From: Saposhnikovia divaricata
Lineage: Eukaryota > Streptophyta > Magnoliopsida > Apiales > Apiaceae
Direction of reading: 5' to 3'
Assembly: GCA_036435485.1 (NCBI GenBank)
Contig: CM071596.1
Coordinates: 142,613,501-142,677,500, forward strand
Length of the DNA: 64,000 bases
The position numbers were made by a program, and so were the translations under genes. The notes below the pieces were generated by a model that searched no databases, had not been told where the DNA came from, and saw nothing but the letters and a program-made list of their open reading frames with translations. Of this stretch, positions 9,523 through 20,796 are shown piece after piece. Each line of letters starts with the position of its first letter. Position 1 is the first letter of the stretch.

Positions 9523-12225
9523 TGTAACGCCCCTAAATCCCGTACAAGGAATTCGAGTCGTTACATCTCCATCCATTCTCAGATAGCAATACCTGTTCAC
9601 AATATATTCTACTACTACAATAAGAGTAGTCTCCATACATCTACTCCACGGGTTATAGCCTTAGAACTTTCACATACATTACCAAAATCATTACAACATC
9701 AGAATATCTTCCAGAATCTCATCCTAACGTCTACTTAAGGTTGATACAAAACACCCTAATATAATACATAATCATTTCTACAACGAGTTTGCTTGACATT
9801 ATTTAACAATTCTGCCAGCTTAACCTAGAAACCGGAGCCTTCCTTCTACTATGCTGCATCAGTTGCAAGACCTTTCCCCTTGTCTCGAAATTGTTGGTAC
9901 GATCCACTCGCACCGTCTCCTCTCCTTGCTATTTTATTGTAAGAACCCAGATTTTGGGTGGAATTAAAACTTTTATGTATTTAATGATGTAAGAATGGAT
10001 AGTGGATACGGCTACAATGTAATAATTGATATTTGGGAAAGAATGAATGGAATTCGACTTTATTATGTTTATGTCTTGAAGAATGCTAAAGGGTGACAAC
10101 ATAGGTAAGAATAATCTATCTTCTAAGGGAATAAGATATGGCAACTTCAAGCAAGAGAATACTCTCATGTCATCCAGATCGATAACGATTAATCCAGTAG
10201 TTCCGTAAAAAGGTTAAGGAACGATCGAAAGAGAATACGGACAATTATATAACCCTAAGAGAACAAGTAAAGAATACAGAATGAATAGTGTTTTGGTGGG
10301 AGTATATAATAATATGAGACGACACTATATAGAAGTATTCGGAACGGATTTCCGAGTTCGTATTAGTGATCCAGGCGGAAAATAAGTGTATGTAAAAGCT
10401 GTCGGATTCTGAAAAACCGCACTTTTATTTTCTCCGAGAGTTCCCTGGACGCTGATAGCCTTAAGTATTTAACGAATGGATTTAAGGAATATAAATTGGA
10501 AAGTTAGAATGAAAGATGGAGAATGAAAGTATTAATATTAAAGAGGATTCCCGGTAAACCCTAATTAGAAATCCGTAAAATATTCCCACGAACGATCAAT
10601 CGAAACGGGTAATAACCGGTCACAGAAACAAGCAGAGGGAGCAAGAGTCTTGTGCAAGCTACTAATATAAATATCTAGTAACTAAACTAGAAGCAAGGAA
10701 CTAGCACCTTAGAGGAAGAACTAAGTACTTAGCAAATAACTACCTAGTTAAGCTCTAAACCACCACAAAACCAACACTTGTCTTGCCATTTCATCATCCA
10801 ACACCTCATCACTTTAATAAAGTGACTTTTTCAAGATATTATGTTGTAAGTGGATGAGAGTGGATGAGATTAAAACACAAAAATAAAAAGAAACCAAGCA
10901 ACTCTTCTCCCCCCCCCCTGCAAAAACCATTCGGCCTTAGCCCTTAATTCAAAATCCAAACTCAACCTTCCCACCATTGTTTGTTCTTGAAATTTTTAAG
11001 GTGAGACTTATATTTCATAAAACTTATCTCCTCAAAATCTTAGCACCAAACTCCTTTGTTTCCATTTTCAAAAAAATCAAACAAGAGGAGGGTGAATAGT
11101 GTTCATCATGTACTAACTTTGTTTTCTTGATTTTTCATGGTTGATCTAGCAAGCATAATCACTCCTAAGGACCATACAAGGCTTATTAAGGCTATATCAC
11201 TATCTAAGGAAGGTATAAAGCTCTTGAAACCCTAACTCTTGTTTGAGATTTAAGCATGTTTATGATAGTTATAACTTAGTTATGGTTATGTTAAGATTAT
11301 AAGCATGATTATGTATGGAATATGGATTAATGATGTAAATAGCTAGATGAACGGAAAGGCATTGCTTGGCCTCAGTTCATGTATATGAGTCATATATATG
11401 TTTTTTGGGTTGGATACTATGTTTATGGGAAGATTCGAAATTGGTAGATATTCGATTTACCGCCGTTATAATGCCCGATTTTACAATACCATGTTTTGTA
11501 TGCCATTTTCCATGTCGAAACCCTACTGTCCAGAGACCTTATCTGCCATGATAGGATAGGTAATGTTCTAAGCTTCGTTTTGATATAAAGATCACGTGAA
11601 ACGGACTTACGGTTTAGGATTTATGACCAAATTACTAAAAGTAGTTCGAATCCGTAAACGAAAGTTCGTAACTGAAATTGAACCCTAGTTAGCTATGTAA
11701 CGTCATGGCGAATCTTGGTAAATAAATACTAGGGGTAAGAAGGAAGGTGTGAAAGAAAACTGTATGTCAAAAAGAACATTTTTCGATTTATTAAAAATGT
11801 TCGAGTCGAGGTTAAACGCGAACGAACCCCTAAAAAAAGACGACTCTTTTATAACTTCGGTAAAACACTTAGAAAACGGGCGATAAAACTCGGAGTATAA
11901 TATTGGTTCGTAACGATCAACCTTAGAACTCATATGACTTAAGTATGTCCCAAGTATGAGTACAATGACATGTCGTATTAACGAACGAATGTCGGGCAGA
12001 TCAGTGATAAAAAGTAATCCACTAAAAGGGGTATAACGAGATAACTCGAGAACGTGTTTCGATTTAAGTATAACTTAACTTTTAATATGTTAAGTGATTA
12101 ATCCCGAATGCCTTGGCTATTTATAGATCACCAAGCTGAACCGGGACCCGCTACCACTACCCCTTACCGTACTCGACTACCAGGCAAGTTTCAATTCCCT
12201 TCTTTTAGGCTGTTGTTGTGATTGA

Positions 12226-12277
<52 letters not shown>
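12226..12277. repeat. (TA)n microsatellite in the 5' LTR of B
   Basis: About 26 TA units. The matching place in the 3' LTR (about 23086-23101) has only about eight, so the two copies changed length after insertion. Confidence 0.9.
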
Positions 12278-12280
<3 letters not shown>

Positions 12281-12524
12281 TTCTGATATACATATGCCAT
12301 AGCATGCATGCCTGCTTTCAAGTTATATATGCTTGTTCCCTGATTGTTATTGGCTTATAAATTAGATAGCTATCGTATCAGTTATAAGCCGGATTATTGT
12401 AAGACCCTCATAGAAGGGCGTATACATCTTATTCATCATTATAGACCGGGAGTCAATATTTCTTGATATATCGAGATTACCTCGGAGGAAAATATTTAAG
12501 TATATATTTTCCATTATTCGGGCG

Positions 12525-13240
12525 ACGAATATTATTTGAATATTCGTTCGAGACTAATTATTTTAACGATCCTTACTTCAAATAATTATTTGAACGTAAC
12601 TATTCAACGAATAATCTTTCTCAATATTCATTCAGAGTCGAATTGATTATCGATTATTATTTCGAATACTCTTCTAAAGATGAGACTACTAAATGAATAT
12701 TATTTGGATATTCATTTAGAATATTATTTTATTAAATAAATATTACTTTTGAAAATTCATTTAAGATATTAAGTACTTGATGAATATTATCTTCAATATT
12801 CATCTGAAGCTTGAATTATTTATCGAATATTATATCGAATATTCCTTTAAAGCTTGGATTACTAAATGAATATTACTTGATATTCATTTAGGATATTATT
12901 CATTAAATAAATATTATTTTATTAATATTCATTTAAATTCCTAATTAATTATGAATATTATTTTGAATATTCATCCAGGGTTCTATTTAATCATCGAATA
13001 TTATTTTAAATATTTTAAATATTCCTTTCAGGACTTATTAAGTAATGAATATTATTTTGAATATTCATTTGAATATTTAATTATGCAATAAATATTCTCT
13101 CGATATTTCTTCAAGAATTATTTGGGAAATACTCTGATTAAAGGTATTCTTTCATATTCCTAAATAATCTATAAAATATTTTAATTCAATAAATATTCTC
13201 TGAATATTTATTCCATACTTAGAATAACCTCGATAAGGTT
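12525..13240. repeat. Array of diverged ~43-bp units, each a short AT hairpin (LTR of B)
   Basis: About 14 units of the pattern ATGAATATTATTTTGAATAT followed by TCATTTA and a spacer such as AGCTTGAATTATT. The first part of each unit is self-complementary (ATGAATA...TATTCAT) with a loop of a few bases. Units have drifted, but the inverted symmetry is kept in most. The same array stands at about 23344-24070 in the other LTR. Confidence 0.75.
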
Positions 13241-14118
13241 TATCTTCTTCGATTATTACAGAAAATATCTCGGAGTCCTATTATTATTAATCTTATATCA
13301 AGAAAGGTTCTCAGACATCATTCTTCTTTGAGTCTATCTCCTTAATAATAAGGGAACCTTACTTGGAAAATGTTATTTATCTTGTCGACTTCCCGGTCAT
13401 AAAGTATTCCCTTCACTCGCAACTCGGGTGCTGTTGACTTATTAAGTCGTTGCTTACCTTCTCATCTTTCGAGGGGTAAGATTACTGGAACAAGTTGATA
13501 TCCGTTACCAAGTAATAGCTTGGGAGTTATTGGTAAATTTTCCTTTCCAACTAGATACGACTACTTTGTGGAGTCTTATCAACAAGTATTATACTTGGGG
13601 AAAGGGGGACGAACATTACATTCTGAATCATGAATTCTAGTTGAACTAGGAGTCGTGTAAGAGGCCGAGTAGCGCCGGTCCATCCCCTTTGGCCCAACCG
13701 TTGGCCGGGGAGAGCTAGCAAGGCGGTAGACAAGTAAAGCCGTCAGTTCTTCCTTCTACCGGTAGTAAATCTAAATTGAGCTGTACGATCTCGACTGATC
13801 ATCAAGATTGGAACAGCGGGCGCGGTGAATACTCCATCATTGGTTCATCATCCAAATTTATTTATTTCCTGCAACATGATTACTGTTGGCAGAGTTGGAA
13901 AAGTGTCCATAACTGGAATTGCAACCTTTTCATGCAAGTTCCTCTTCTTAATAACAATAAGAATATCTCGCTTACTTTGATGTAGCAGATATTTCTACAA
14001 TCAAATACTTTCAGTTACCTTGTAACTTCATCGTTCATATTATACTGGCATCATTTCCGTAAATGCATGGCATATGGTTTGAAAGATAGCTTTGAATTGT
14101 TTTAAATTATCGTTCAGT

Positions 14119-14127
14119 TATATATAT
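14119..14127 (+). promoter_or_regulatory. Likely TATA box of the LTR promoter of B
   Basis: TATATATAT about 45 bp ahead of the short LTR reading frame and about 450 bp before the LTR end. Transcription would start near 14150-14160, making U3 about 4.2 kb and leaving room for R and U5. The same sequence is in the 3' LTR (about 24943-24951). Confidence 0.5.
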
Positions 14128-14169
14128 TATTGTTGGTGGGCTTTCGCTCACCCTTGCCTTGTTTACATT

Positions 14170-14277
14170 ATGTCACAACAACCGCTAGGACAGATGGCTC
14201 GCGTCAGGCGCACTCGGCGCAAACAGGTTACCCGACCCACTGGACTACCCGCTGAGATGCTAGCCGCCATTGCTGAG
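14170..14277 (+). CDS. Candidate LTR-encoded first exon (arginine-rich, 36 codons)
   Basis: An ATG about 45 bp after the TATA box opens a frame with a second ATG at 14194, giving MARVRRTRRKQVTR and then an acidic-hydrophobic end (EMLAAIAE). The frame meets GAG/GTAGCA at 14277/14278, a usable splice donor exactly between codons. Without splicing it stops three codons later. Both LTRs of B keep it open. A diverged homologue with the same GAG/GTAG end lies in the solo LTR at 59589-59669. A possible acceptor, TTGTGTAG at 14729-14736, would join it in frame to ORF0. Seen: frames, sites and conservation. Inferred: splicing and translation. Confidence 0.4.
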
Positions 14278-14582
14278 GTAGCATAGTTAGACAGCTTTTG
14301 TTTCCTGTTTAACTATATGTATAATTAATGTAATCAACGGCAAAACTTTTAAACCTATGATGTTATCCTTTTGGGATTGTAATAACTTTTATTCGTAACC
14401 CTTTAATGTAAGACTTATTTCAATTTCATCTCTGGGACTATAACTGTGGTGTGTGTGAGTGGTATTTATTGTGGGGTCACAGCATGTGATTTATTTATTG
14501 TGGACTCAAGTCAAGTATTATGAATGGATGTAAGACCGTAACCACCAGATCCCTGACCCCGGATCTGGGGATGTTACAGAGA

Positions 14583-14594
14583 TGGTATCAGAGC
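14583..14594 (+). other. Primer-binding site of B (initiator Met tRNA)
   Basis: TGGTATCAGAGC, four bases after the LTR end at 14578. It complements the 3' end of plant initiator methionine tRNA, the usual primer of Tekay-clade elements. Confidence 0.9.
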
Positions 14595-14745
14595 GAGAGT
14601 TATATATCCCAAGAGATGATACGACGTTATATAAGAATAAATTCAATAATATAATAAGAACCCTTGCCAGGTTCACCTAAAACCCTTACGGGAACTTTTT
14701 AAGTATCATGATAGTAACATAGTTCGTCTTGTGTAGGCGAGCGAC

Positions 14746-15630
14746 ATGTCGGCCCAGGAGGCAGCTGCGAGATAGCATGATGAGGACATGTTCCGGACTA
14801 GGGACCCGTACTATGAGCACTTGCCTGAGGAGGATACTGAGCCTGAGGAGGAGGACGCTGAGGAGGTCCAGGTTGATGCTGATACTGATGTGATCGAGTC
14901 TGAGGAGGAGGACCCTGAGAAGGTCCAGGTTGATGCTGACACAGATGTTGTTGAGACTGAGGGGGAGGAGGACCCGGAGGGGATCCAGACAGGACAGGAT
15001 GCTGAGTTAGTTGTTGAGGATGATGATTATTGGGTTGTGTCTGAGATCAGGACTGTGGGAGATGACACTGACATGACTACGGATCAGGTGGTGCCGGTAG
15101 ATGAGGGTGTTGAGGGAGATATAGATGAGCCAGTAGTTGGTGCTGTAGGGAGTTCTGGACTTTTTGTGCCACTCCTCCCTGTTGAGAGAGCCCCTACCCC
15201 ACCACCACTACCTGTGAGCCTGTACCCCGACGAGTTTGAGGAGCTTACCCCAGAGCCCCAGCAGACAGAGACTGCCGCTCCAGCAGAGCCATCCACCCCA
15301 CCTCATGCCCCGATAGGAGGAGTCCTAGTATGTATTCACAACTTGATTGTGAACGGGCTTTATAGAGAGTTGTCTGTGGCAGATGCCAGGTTGGCAGAGT
15401 CTAGGAGTGAGTTAGCAGCAGAGAGAGCCGCCCGGATGAGGTTGCAGGGCAGGAGGACTATCAGTGACAGGGTTGGGTATAGGACTGTGACCCGCATCAA
15501 GCTGAGGGCTCGGGTGAGGGTGCGACAGTTGCCTACTGATGGGCATGGTAGGGTAGACAGAGCAGAGGCTGAGGAGGTTTTCCGCATTGCCATGGGGAGG
15601 GTTCGGAGGATGTTTCGTCGTGGCGGCTAA
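14746..15630 (+). pseudogene. ORF0 of B: extra acidic reading frame upstream of gag
   Basis: A frame of 294 codons from ATG at 14746, broken by one TAG (14773-14775); the unbroken part starts at 14788. The first third is strongly acidic and holds tandem repeats of about 22 residues (EVQVDADTDVIESEEEDPE and variants). The middle is proline- and valine-rich. The last 90 residues are basic and helical-looking, with a possible coiled coil (DARLAESRSELAAERAARM) and a tail rich in arginine. I know no domain for it. It lies between primer site and gag, where most Ty3 elements have only untranslated leader. It may be translated as the second exon of an LTR-initiated spliced message. Its function is unknown. 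Confidence 0.55.
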
Positions 15631-16049
15631 TTTCAGATGTAGTGATGCAGTGGCCTAGTTGTCTAGTCATGTACGGACATAGTAGTGCCGGCTTTTGTAG
15701 GGATGGTTTTCTTGTACTTGTTTTCCCTTTTTGCAGACTAGACAGATAGACAGCGTATTTCACTTTTGACTTGTTGTTATGGTTAGGATGGCTGTACTTT
15801 AAACTATCGTTGTAACTCGGATGTTGTACCTTTCGGTACCTGGTATATATTTGTTTCCCTTTCAGTCATTACAATTTTGTTGGGATGTGATCACGAGTTT
15901 ATTAGCATATGTATTACTTTTCGATTAAGTTGCCATGAGATATAAAACTGTGGGATTTTAAACCCGATCATGTACAGAATTATGCAAGGAAAAATCCTTT
16001 AAAACAAGTAAGTGAACCTAATGTATAATTTTCCAAAATTTTCAGTATA
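15631..16049 (+). other. Non-coding spacer between ORF0 and gag, ending in an acceptor-like site
   Basis: No open frame. Just before the gag ATG is TTTTCCAAAATTTTCAG (16029-16045), a convincing plant 3' splice site ending four bases before ATG at 16050. A donor-like CAA/GTAAGTG sits at 16008, but only 38 bp away, too short for a plant intron. A longer intron from the LTR donor could end here and bring gag close to the cap. Confidence 0.4.
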
Positions 16050-17750
16050 ATGCCTCCCAGACGAATGGGCACTAGGGCTAACCCCCGAGAATCTACTGAC
16101 CAAGAGAGTCACAACCAACACGAGGAAAACTGTGAAAGTAGTGAAGAACAAGATCAGGACTATAATGAGCAAGAAGATTCCCAGTATGGAGCAGAGGATG
16201 AACCCCTGTACTCTGAAGAATTTGAAGGGGAAATAGAGGGTGGAGAAACTGAAGTAGAACAGGAAGGGGAGAACCAGGGCGGAAACCCCATGGGCCAGTT
16301 TATGGATCTACTTAGGCAGAATTTGAACCAATACCCCCAACCACCACCAGGCAACAACACTTCAGTGGCAAATTCCTTTAGGGCCTTTAAGTCCCTCAAG
16401 CCCCCAGAGTTCCACGGATCTGCTGATCCTGTTGAGGCGAGGGCCTGGATCAAGGAAATGGAAAAATCTTTTGAGATTCTGAGTATCAATGAGGCTCAGA
16501 AGACTGTTTTTGCTACTTAACTACTAAAGGGAGAGGCCAATTATTGGTGGGAAGCCAAGAAGAACATGGAGACTGATGCTGTCATAGCCTAGGAAAGGTT
16601 CAAACAATTGTTCCTGGAGAAGTACTTCCCGAAGTTCATGAAAACCCAGATGGAACTTAAGTTCTTGGAACTGAAACAGAACAATATGTCAGTGGCTGAC
16701 TATGAGGCCAAATTTACTGAGCTATCGAGATTTGTGCCAGAGTTTGTAAACACAGAAGAGAAGAAAGCTAACAGGTTTCAACAAGGGCTGAAGCAGTGCA
16801 TCCAAAATAGGGTGGCGGTTTTAGAGATTACAGATTATGCCACCTTGGTGCAGAAGGCAACCATTGTGGAGGCTGGTAGTGATCAGATGCAGAGAGAGAG
16901 AGAGAAAGGGGGGATGAAGAGAAAGCATGTTAGTATGGGCGGAAGATCCGCTGGAGGAAAACCCCCAACCAAGTTTAATCGAGGAGCGGTTTCCTTACCA
17001 GGGAGGAATGTAGGGTTTAAACCATCTGCAAGTGTAAGTGTGAGCTAGGGCGGCCATCAATCAGGAATGTCCCGTTCCAACCCTTCTCGACCTCCATTGC
17101 CATTGTGTGCTACTTGTGGGAAGAGGCACTCCGGGGTGTGCAACCTGAAGCAGATAAACTGCTATAAGTGTGGGCGAGCTGGGCATTATGCTACCTCTTG
17201 CACCACGGTCATCCCTAACAGCACAACCTGTTTCCAGTGTGGACAGCGAGGGCACATGAGGAAGGATTGCCTAAAGAGCAAACCAGCAGCATCAGGAGAA
17301 AGCAAGGTTGCCTCAAATAGGCCACCAACTGCTAGGACTTTTAATATGTCAGTACAAGATGCCGTGAGGGACACAGATGTGATAGCAGGTACTTTTTCTC
17401 TCAATTCAGTCAGTGCAAATGTCTTATCTGATTCAGGAGCAACTAAGTCTTTTATATCTAGAGATTTTGCGCATAAGTTGAAACTTAAAACCCAGCCACT
17501 AAGAGATTCCTTATTAGTAGAAATAGCTAATCAGGAAATCGTACCGGTTAATCAAATTCACCCCGATTGTAAGCTAGAAATAGGAGGACGATCCTTCTAT
17601 GTCGATTTAATTCCTTTTAAGCTAGGGGAATTCGATGTCATTTTGGGTATGGATTGGTTGTCTCGCAATGATGCGTGGAGAGATTGTAAAGGGAAAAAGG
17701 TTAAGTTGAAAACCCCAGAGAAGAAAGAAATAGTGTTTAAGGGGATGTGA
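16050..17750 (+). pseudogene. gag and protease part of B, with nonsense codons
   Basis: One reading frame: acidic N-terminus, gag core (FRAFKSLKPPEFHG, GEANYWWEAKK, KYFPKFMK, LSRFVPEFV), then the nucleocapsid with CYKCGRAGHYATSC and CFQCGQRGHMRKDC zinc knuckles preceded by a shorter CATCGKRHSGVC. The aspartic protease follows with DSGATKSFIS and VILGMDWL. Stops interrupt at 16518 (TAA), 16590 (TAG), 17046 (TAG) and 17748 (TGA). Most are single G/C to A/T changes from the codon usual in the family (for example CAG to TAG, TGG to TAG, CGA to TGA). The frame carries straight on into pol. Length and order match Tekay gag. Confidence 0.85.
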
Positions 17751-20700
17751 CAGGCCCAGAAAATCCTGACCATGGCGCAAACCAAGAGATTGTTATGAAA
17801 TGGGAACGAGGCTTATTTAGCCTACGTTATAGATACTCAGAAGGAAGTGCCAAGATTGCAAGACATTCTGGTAGTTAATGAGTTCGAGGACGTGTTCCCA
17901 CAAGATCTTCCCGGACTACCACCTGATAGGGTAATTGAGTTTGCCATCGAATTAGCCCCGGGGACGGCGCCGGTTTCGAAGGCCCCGTACCGACTAGCCC
18001 CAGTAGAAATGAAGGAGCTAGCTGAACAATTACAGGAATTGTTGGATAAGGGCATGATAAGGCCCAGTGTGTCGCCTTGGGGCGCACCAGTGTTGTTTGT
18101 TAAGAAAAAAGATGGAAGTATGAGGTTATGCATCGACTACAGAGAATTGAACAAGCTAACCATAAAGAAGAAGTATCCATTGCCCAGGATAGATGATTTG
18201 TTTGACCAGCTAAGAGGAGCTGAATACTTCTCTAAGATTGATTTGAGAACGGGATATCACCAACTGAAGATCAAACCTGAAGATATCCCGAAGACTGCAT
18301 TCCGCACCAGATATGGACATTATGAGTTTTTAGTTATGTCATTTGGATTGACTAACGCCCCAGCAGCCTTCATGGACCTAATGAATAGAGTGTTCAAGGA
18401 ATATTTGGACAAATTCGTGATAGTTTTCATTGATGATATTCTCATCTACTCAAAGACAGAGGCAGAACACGCTGAACATTTAAGGATAACCTTAGAAATA
18501 CTCAGGAAGGAGCAGTTATATGCCAAGTTCTCCAAGTGTGAGTTTTGGAAAAATGAGGTACAATTCTTAGGGCACGTGATCAATAGAGAAGGAGTGTTGG
18601 TTGACCCCTCCAAGATAGAAGCAGTTTCAAACTGGGAACGGCCAACTACTCCAACCGAGGTGAGGAGTTTCATTGGACTGGCCGGATATTACTGGAGATT
18701 TGTCCAAGACTTTGCGAAAATCGCAGCTCCATTAACTCGACTTACCCGTAAAACCGAGAAATTTGAATGGACTGAGAAATGCGAGAAGAGTTTCCAAGAG
18801 TTAAAGAAGAGGCTGGTGACAGCCCCAGTGCTGGCATTACCTGATGGAAAAGGAGATTTCGTGATTTACAGTGATGCTTCGCATAAAGGACTGGGATGCG
18901 TGCTTATGCAGCACGGCAAGGTAATAGCGTATGCGTCTAGGCAATTGAAGGATTATGAAGTCAGATATCCCACGCATGATCTAGAACTAGCAACCATAGT
19001 CTTCGCTTTAAAGATTTGGAGACACTACCTGTATGGGGAAAAATGCGAGATTTACACAGACCATAAGAGCCTCAAATACATTTTCACTCAGAAAGAGCTT
19101 AACATGCGCCAGAGGAGATGGTTAGAGTTAATCAAGGATTATGACTGTGAAATTCGCTATCACCCGGGCAAAGCCAATGTGGTGGCTGACGCCCTTAGTA
19201 GGAAAGAGAAGCTCAAGATGATAACTTCAGAGAAAGAGCTAGTGAAAGATTTTGAGAAGTTGGAAATCGAGGTTAAGTTACCTGGAGAGGGCCAAGAAAA
19301 GTTGATGGAAATTAGAATCCAACCTCCATTGCTAGAAAAGATTAGACTGTGCCAGGAACGGATGATGGAGGAAGAAAAGAACTCCACAGAAGAGCTAATG
19401 ACCGGGGAGGAAATTAAGTGCGAAAGAGACAAGGAAGGGATCATGAGGTACACATACAGGATATGGATCCCAAATGTTCAGGAACTCAAGAATGAGATTT
19501 TAAATGGGGCACACAACTCAAGATACTCAGTGCACCCCGGTAGCACCAAAATGTATAGGAATTTGAAGGAGTATTACTGGTGGCCCAATATGAAAAAGGA
19601 CGTAGCAGAGTGGGTAAGCAGATGCTTGACCTGCCAACGAGTGAAGGCAGAGCACCAGAAACCCAGCGGACTTCTACATCCCTTAGAGATTCCAGAATGG
19701 AAATGGGAACACATAGCCATGGATTTCGTAGTAGGTTTACCAAGGACCAAGGATAATCATGACGCCATATGGGTAATTATAGATCGACTGGCGAAATCGG
19801 CTCACTTTCTCCCGATCAACGAAAGGTACACGGTCGACAGACTAGTGGACATCTACTTAAAAGAGATAGTGGCGCGACATGGAGTCCCAGTCGCAATAGT
19901 ATCCGATCGAGATCCTAGATTTAACTCCAGGTTTTGGAGAAGTTTTCAAGAATGTGTAGGGACCCCGGCTGAACATGAGCACAGCCTACCACCCCCAGAC
20001 AGATGGGCAAAGTGAAAGGACCATCCAAACGCTAGAGGATATGTTGAGAGTCTGCGCGATAGACTTCAAGGGAAGTTGGGATGACCACTTGCCATTGGTT
20101 GAGTTCTCCTACAATAACAGTTATCATTCAAGCATTGGGATGCCACCTTATGAGGCCCTTTATGGAAGAAAATGTCAATCTCCCTTGTATTGGGATGAAG
20201 TTGGAGAGCGAAAGATGCTCGGGCCCGAAGTGGTCCAACGAACTAAAGATGCAGTAGATCTAATCAGAGGACGGTTGGTAGCAGCCTAGGATCGACAAAA
20301 GAAATATGCCGACTTAGCTCGGAAAGGTAAGGAATACGAAGTAGGGGACCTAGTGTTCTTCAAAGTGTCACCTTGGAAAGGTTTAATGAGATTTGGGAAG
20401 AAAGGAAAGCTGAGTCCCAGATACATTGGACCATTTGAGATCTTGAGACGGATTGGGGAACTAGCTTATGAGCTCGCATTGCCCCCGAATTTACAGCAGG
20501 TGCATAATGTGTTCCATGTTTCGATGATGAGGAAGTATAATCCGGATGCTAAGCATATTGTAGAGTATGAGCAAGTGGACATGCAACCAGACCTGACCTA
20601 TGTGGAGCAACCTGTGGAAATCATAGACCGGAAAGAACAAGTGCTCCGAAACAAGGTCATTTAGCTAGTCAGAGTTTTATGGCAGAACCACAATGTAGAA

Positions 20701-20763
20701 GAATCCACCTGGGAACTTGAAAGCGCAATGCAAGAGAAGTACCCCCACTTGTTTTCAAACTGA
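17751..20763 (+). pseudogene. pol of B: reverse transcriptase, RNase H, integrase, chromodomain
   Basis: Continues the gag frame. An in-frame TGA lies at 17796. From 17847 the frame is open for 722 codons: reverse transcriptase (LCIDYRELNKLT, FIDDILIYS catalytic box), RNase H (YSDASHKGLGCVL, TDHKSLKYIF), and integrase zinc-binding (H...H, CLTCQRVK) and core (MDFVVGLPRT, VSDRDPRFNSRFW). One extra C in the run at 19963-19966 shifts the frame; the catalytic glutamate and the rest continue in frame +1 (TAYHPQTDGQSERT at about 19980). Further stops are at 20287 and 20662. The chromodomain end (VEESTWELESAMQEKYPHLF) precedes the final TGA at 20761. The chromodomain is of the Tekay type. Confidence 0.9.
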
Positions 20764-20778
20764 TTCTGGGACGGAATC

Positions 20779-20796
20779 CTTTTAAGGAGGGGAGAC
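20779..20796 (+). other. Polypurine tract of B
   Basis: TTTTAAGGAGGGGAGAC directly precedes the 3' LTR start TGTAAG (20797). It primes plus-strand DNA synthesis. A nearly identical tract serves element A at about 29347-29366 on the minus strand. Confidence 0.85.

Larger units (their letters stand above)
9938..14578 (+). repeat. 5' LTR of B (4641 bp)
   Basis: Runs from TGTAAGAACCC to GGATGTTACA. The first 4.2 kb would be U3. Inside are a (TA)n run (12226-12277), a hairpin-rich array (12525-13240), a TATA box (14119-14127) and a short reading frame (14170-14277). The 3' LTR is 35 bp shorter, mainly because its TA run is shorter. Confidence 0.9.

Noticed and set aside
14092..14169. Upstream extension of the LTR mini-exon frame from the ATG at 14092
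   Set aside because: Begins ahead of the predicted TATA box, so it would not be on the transcript; not shared with element E.
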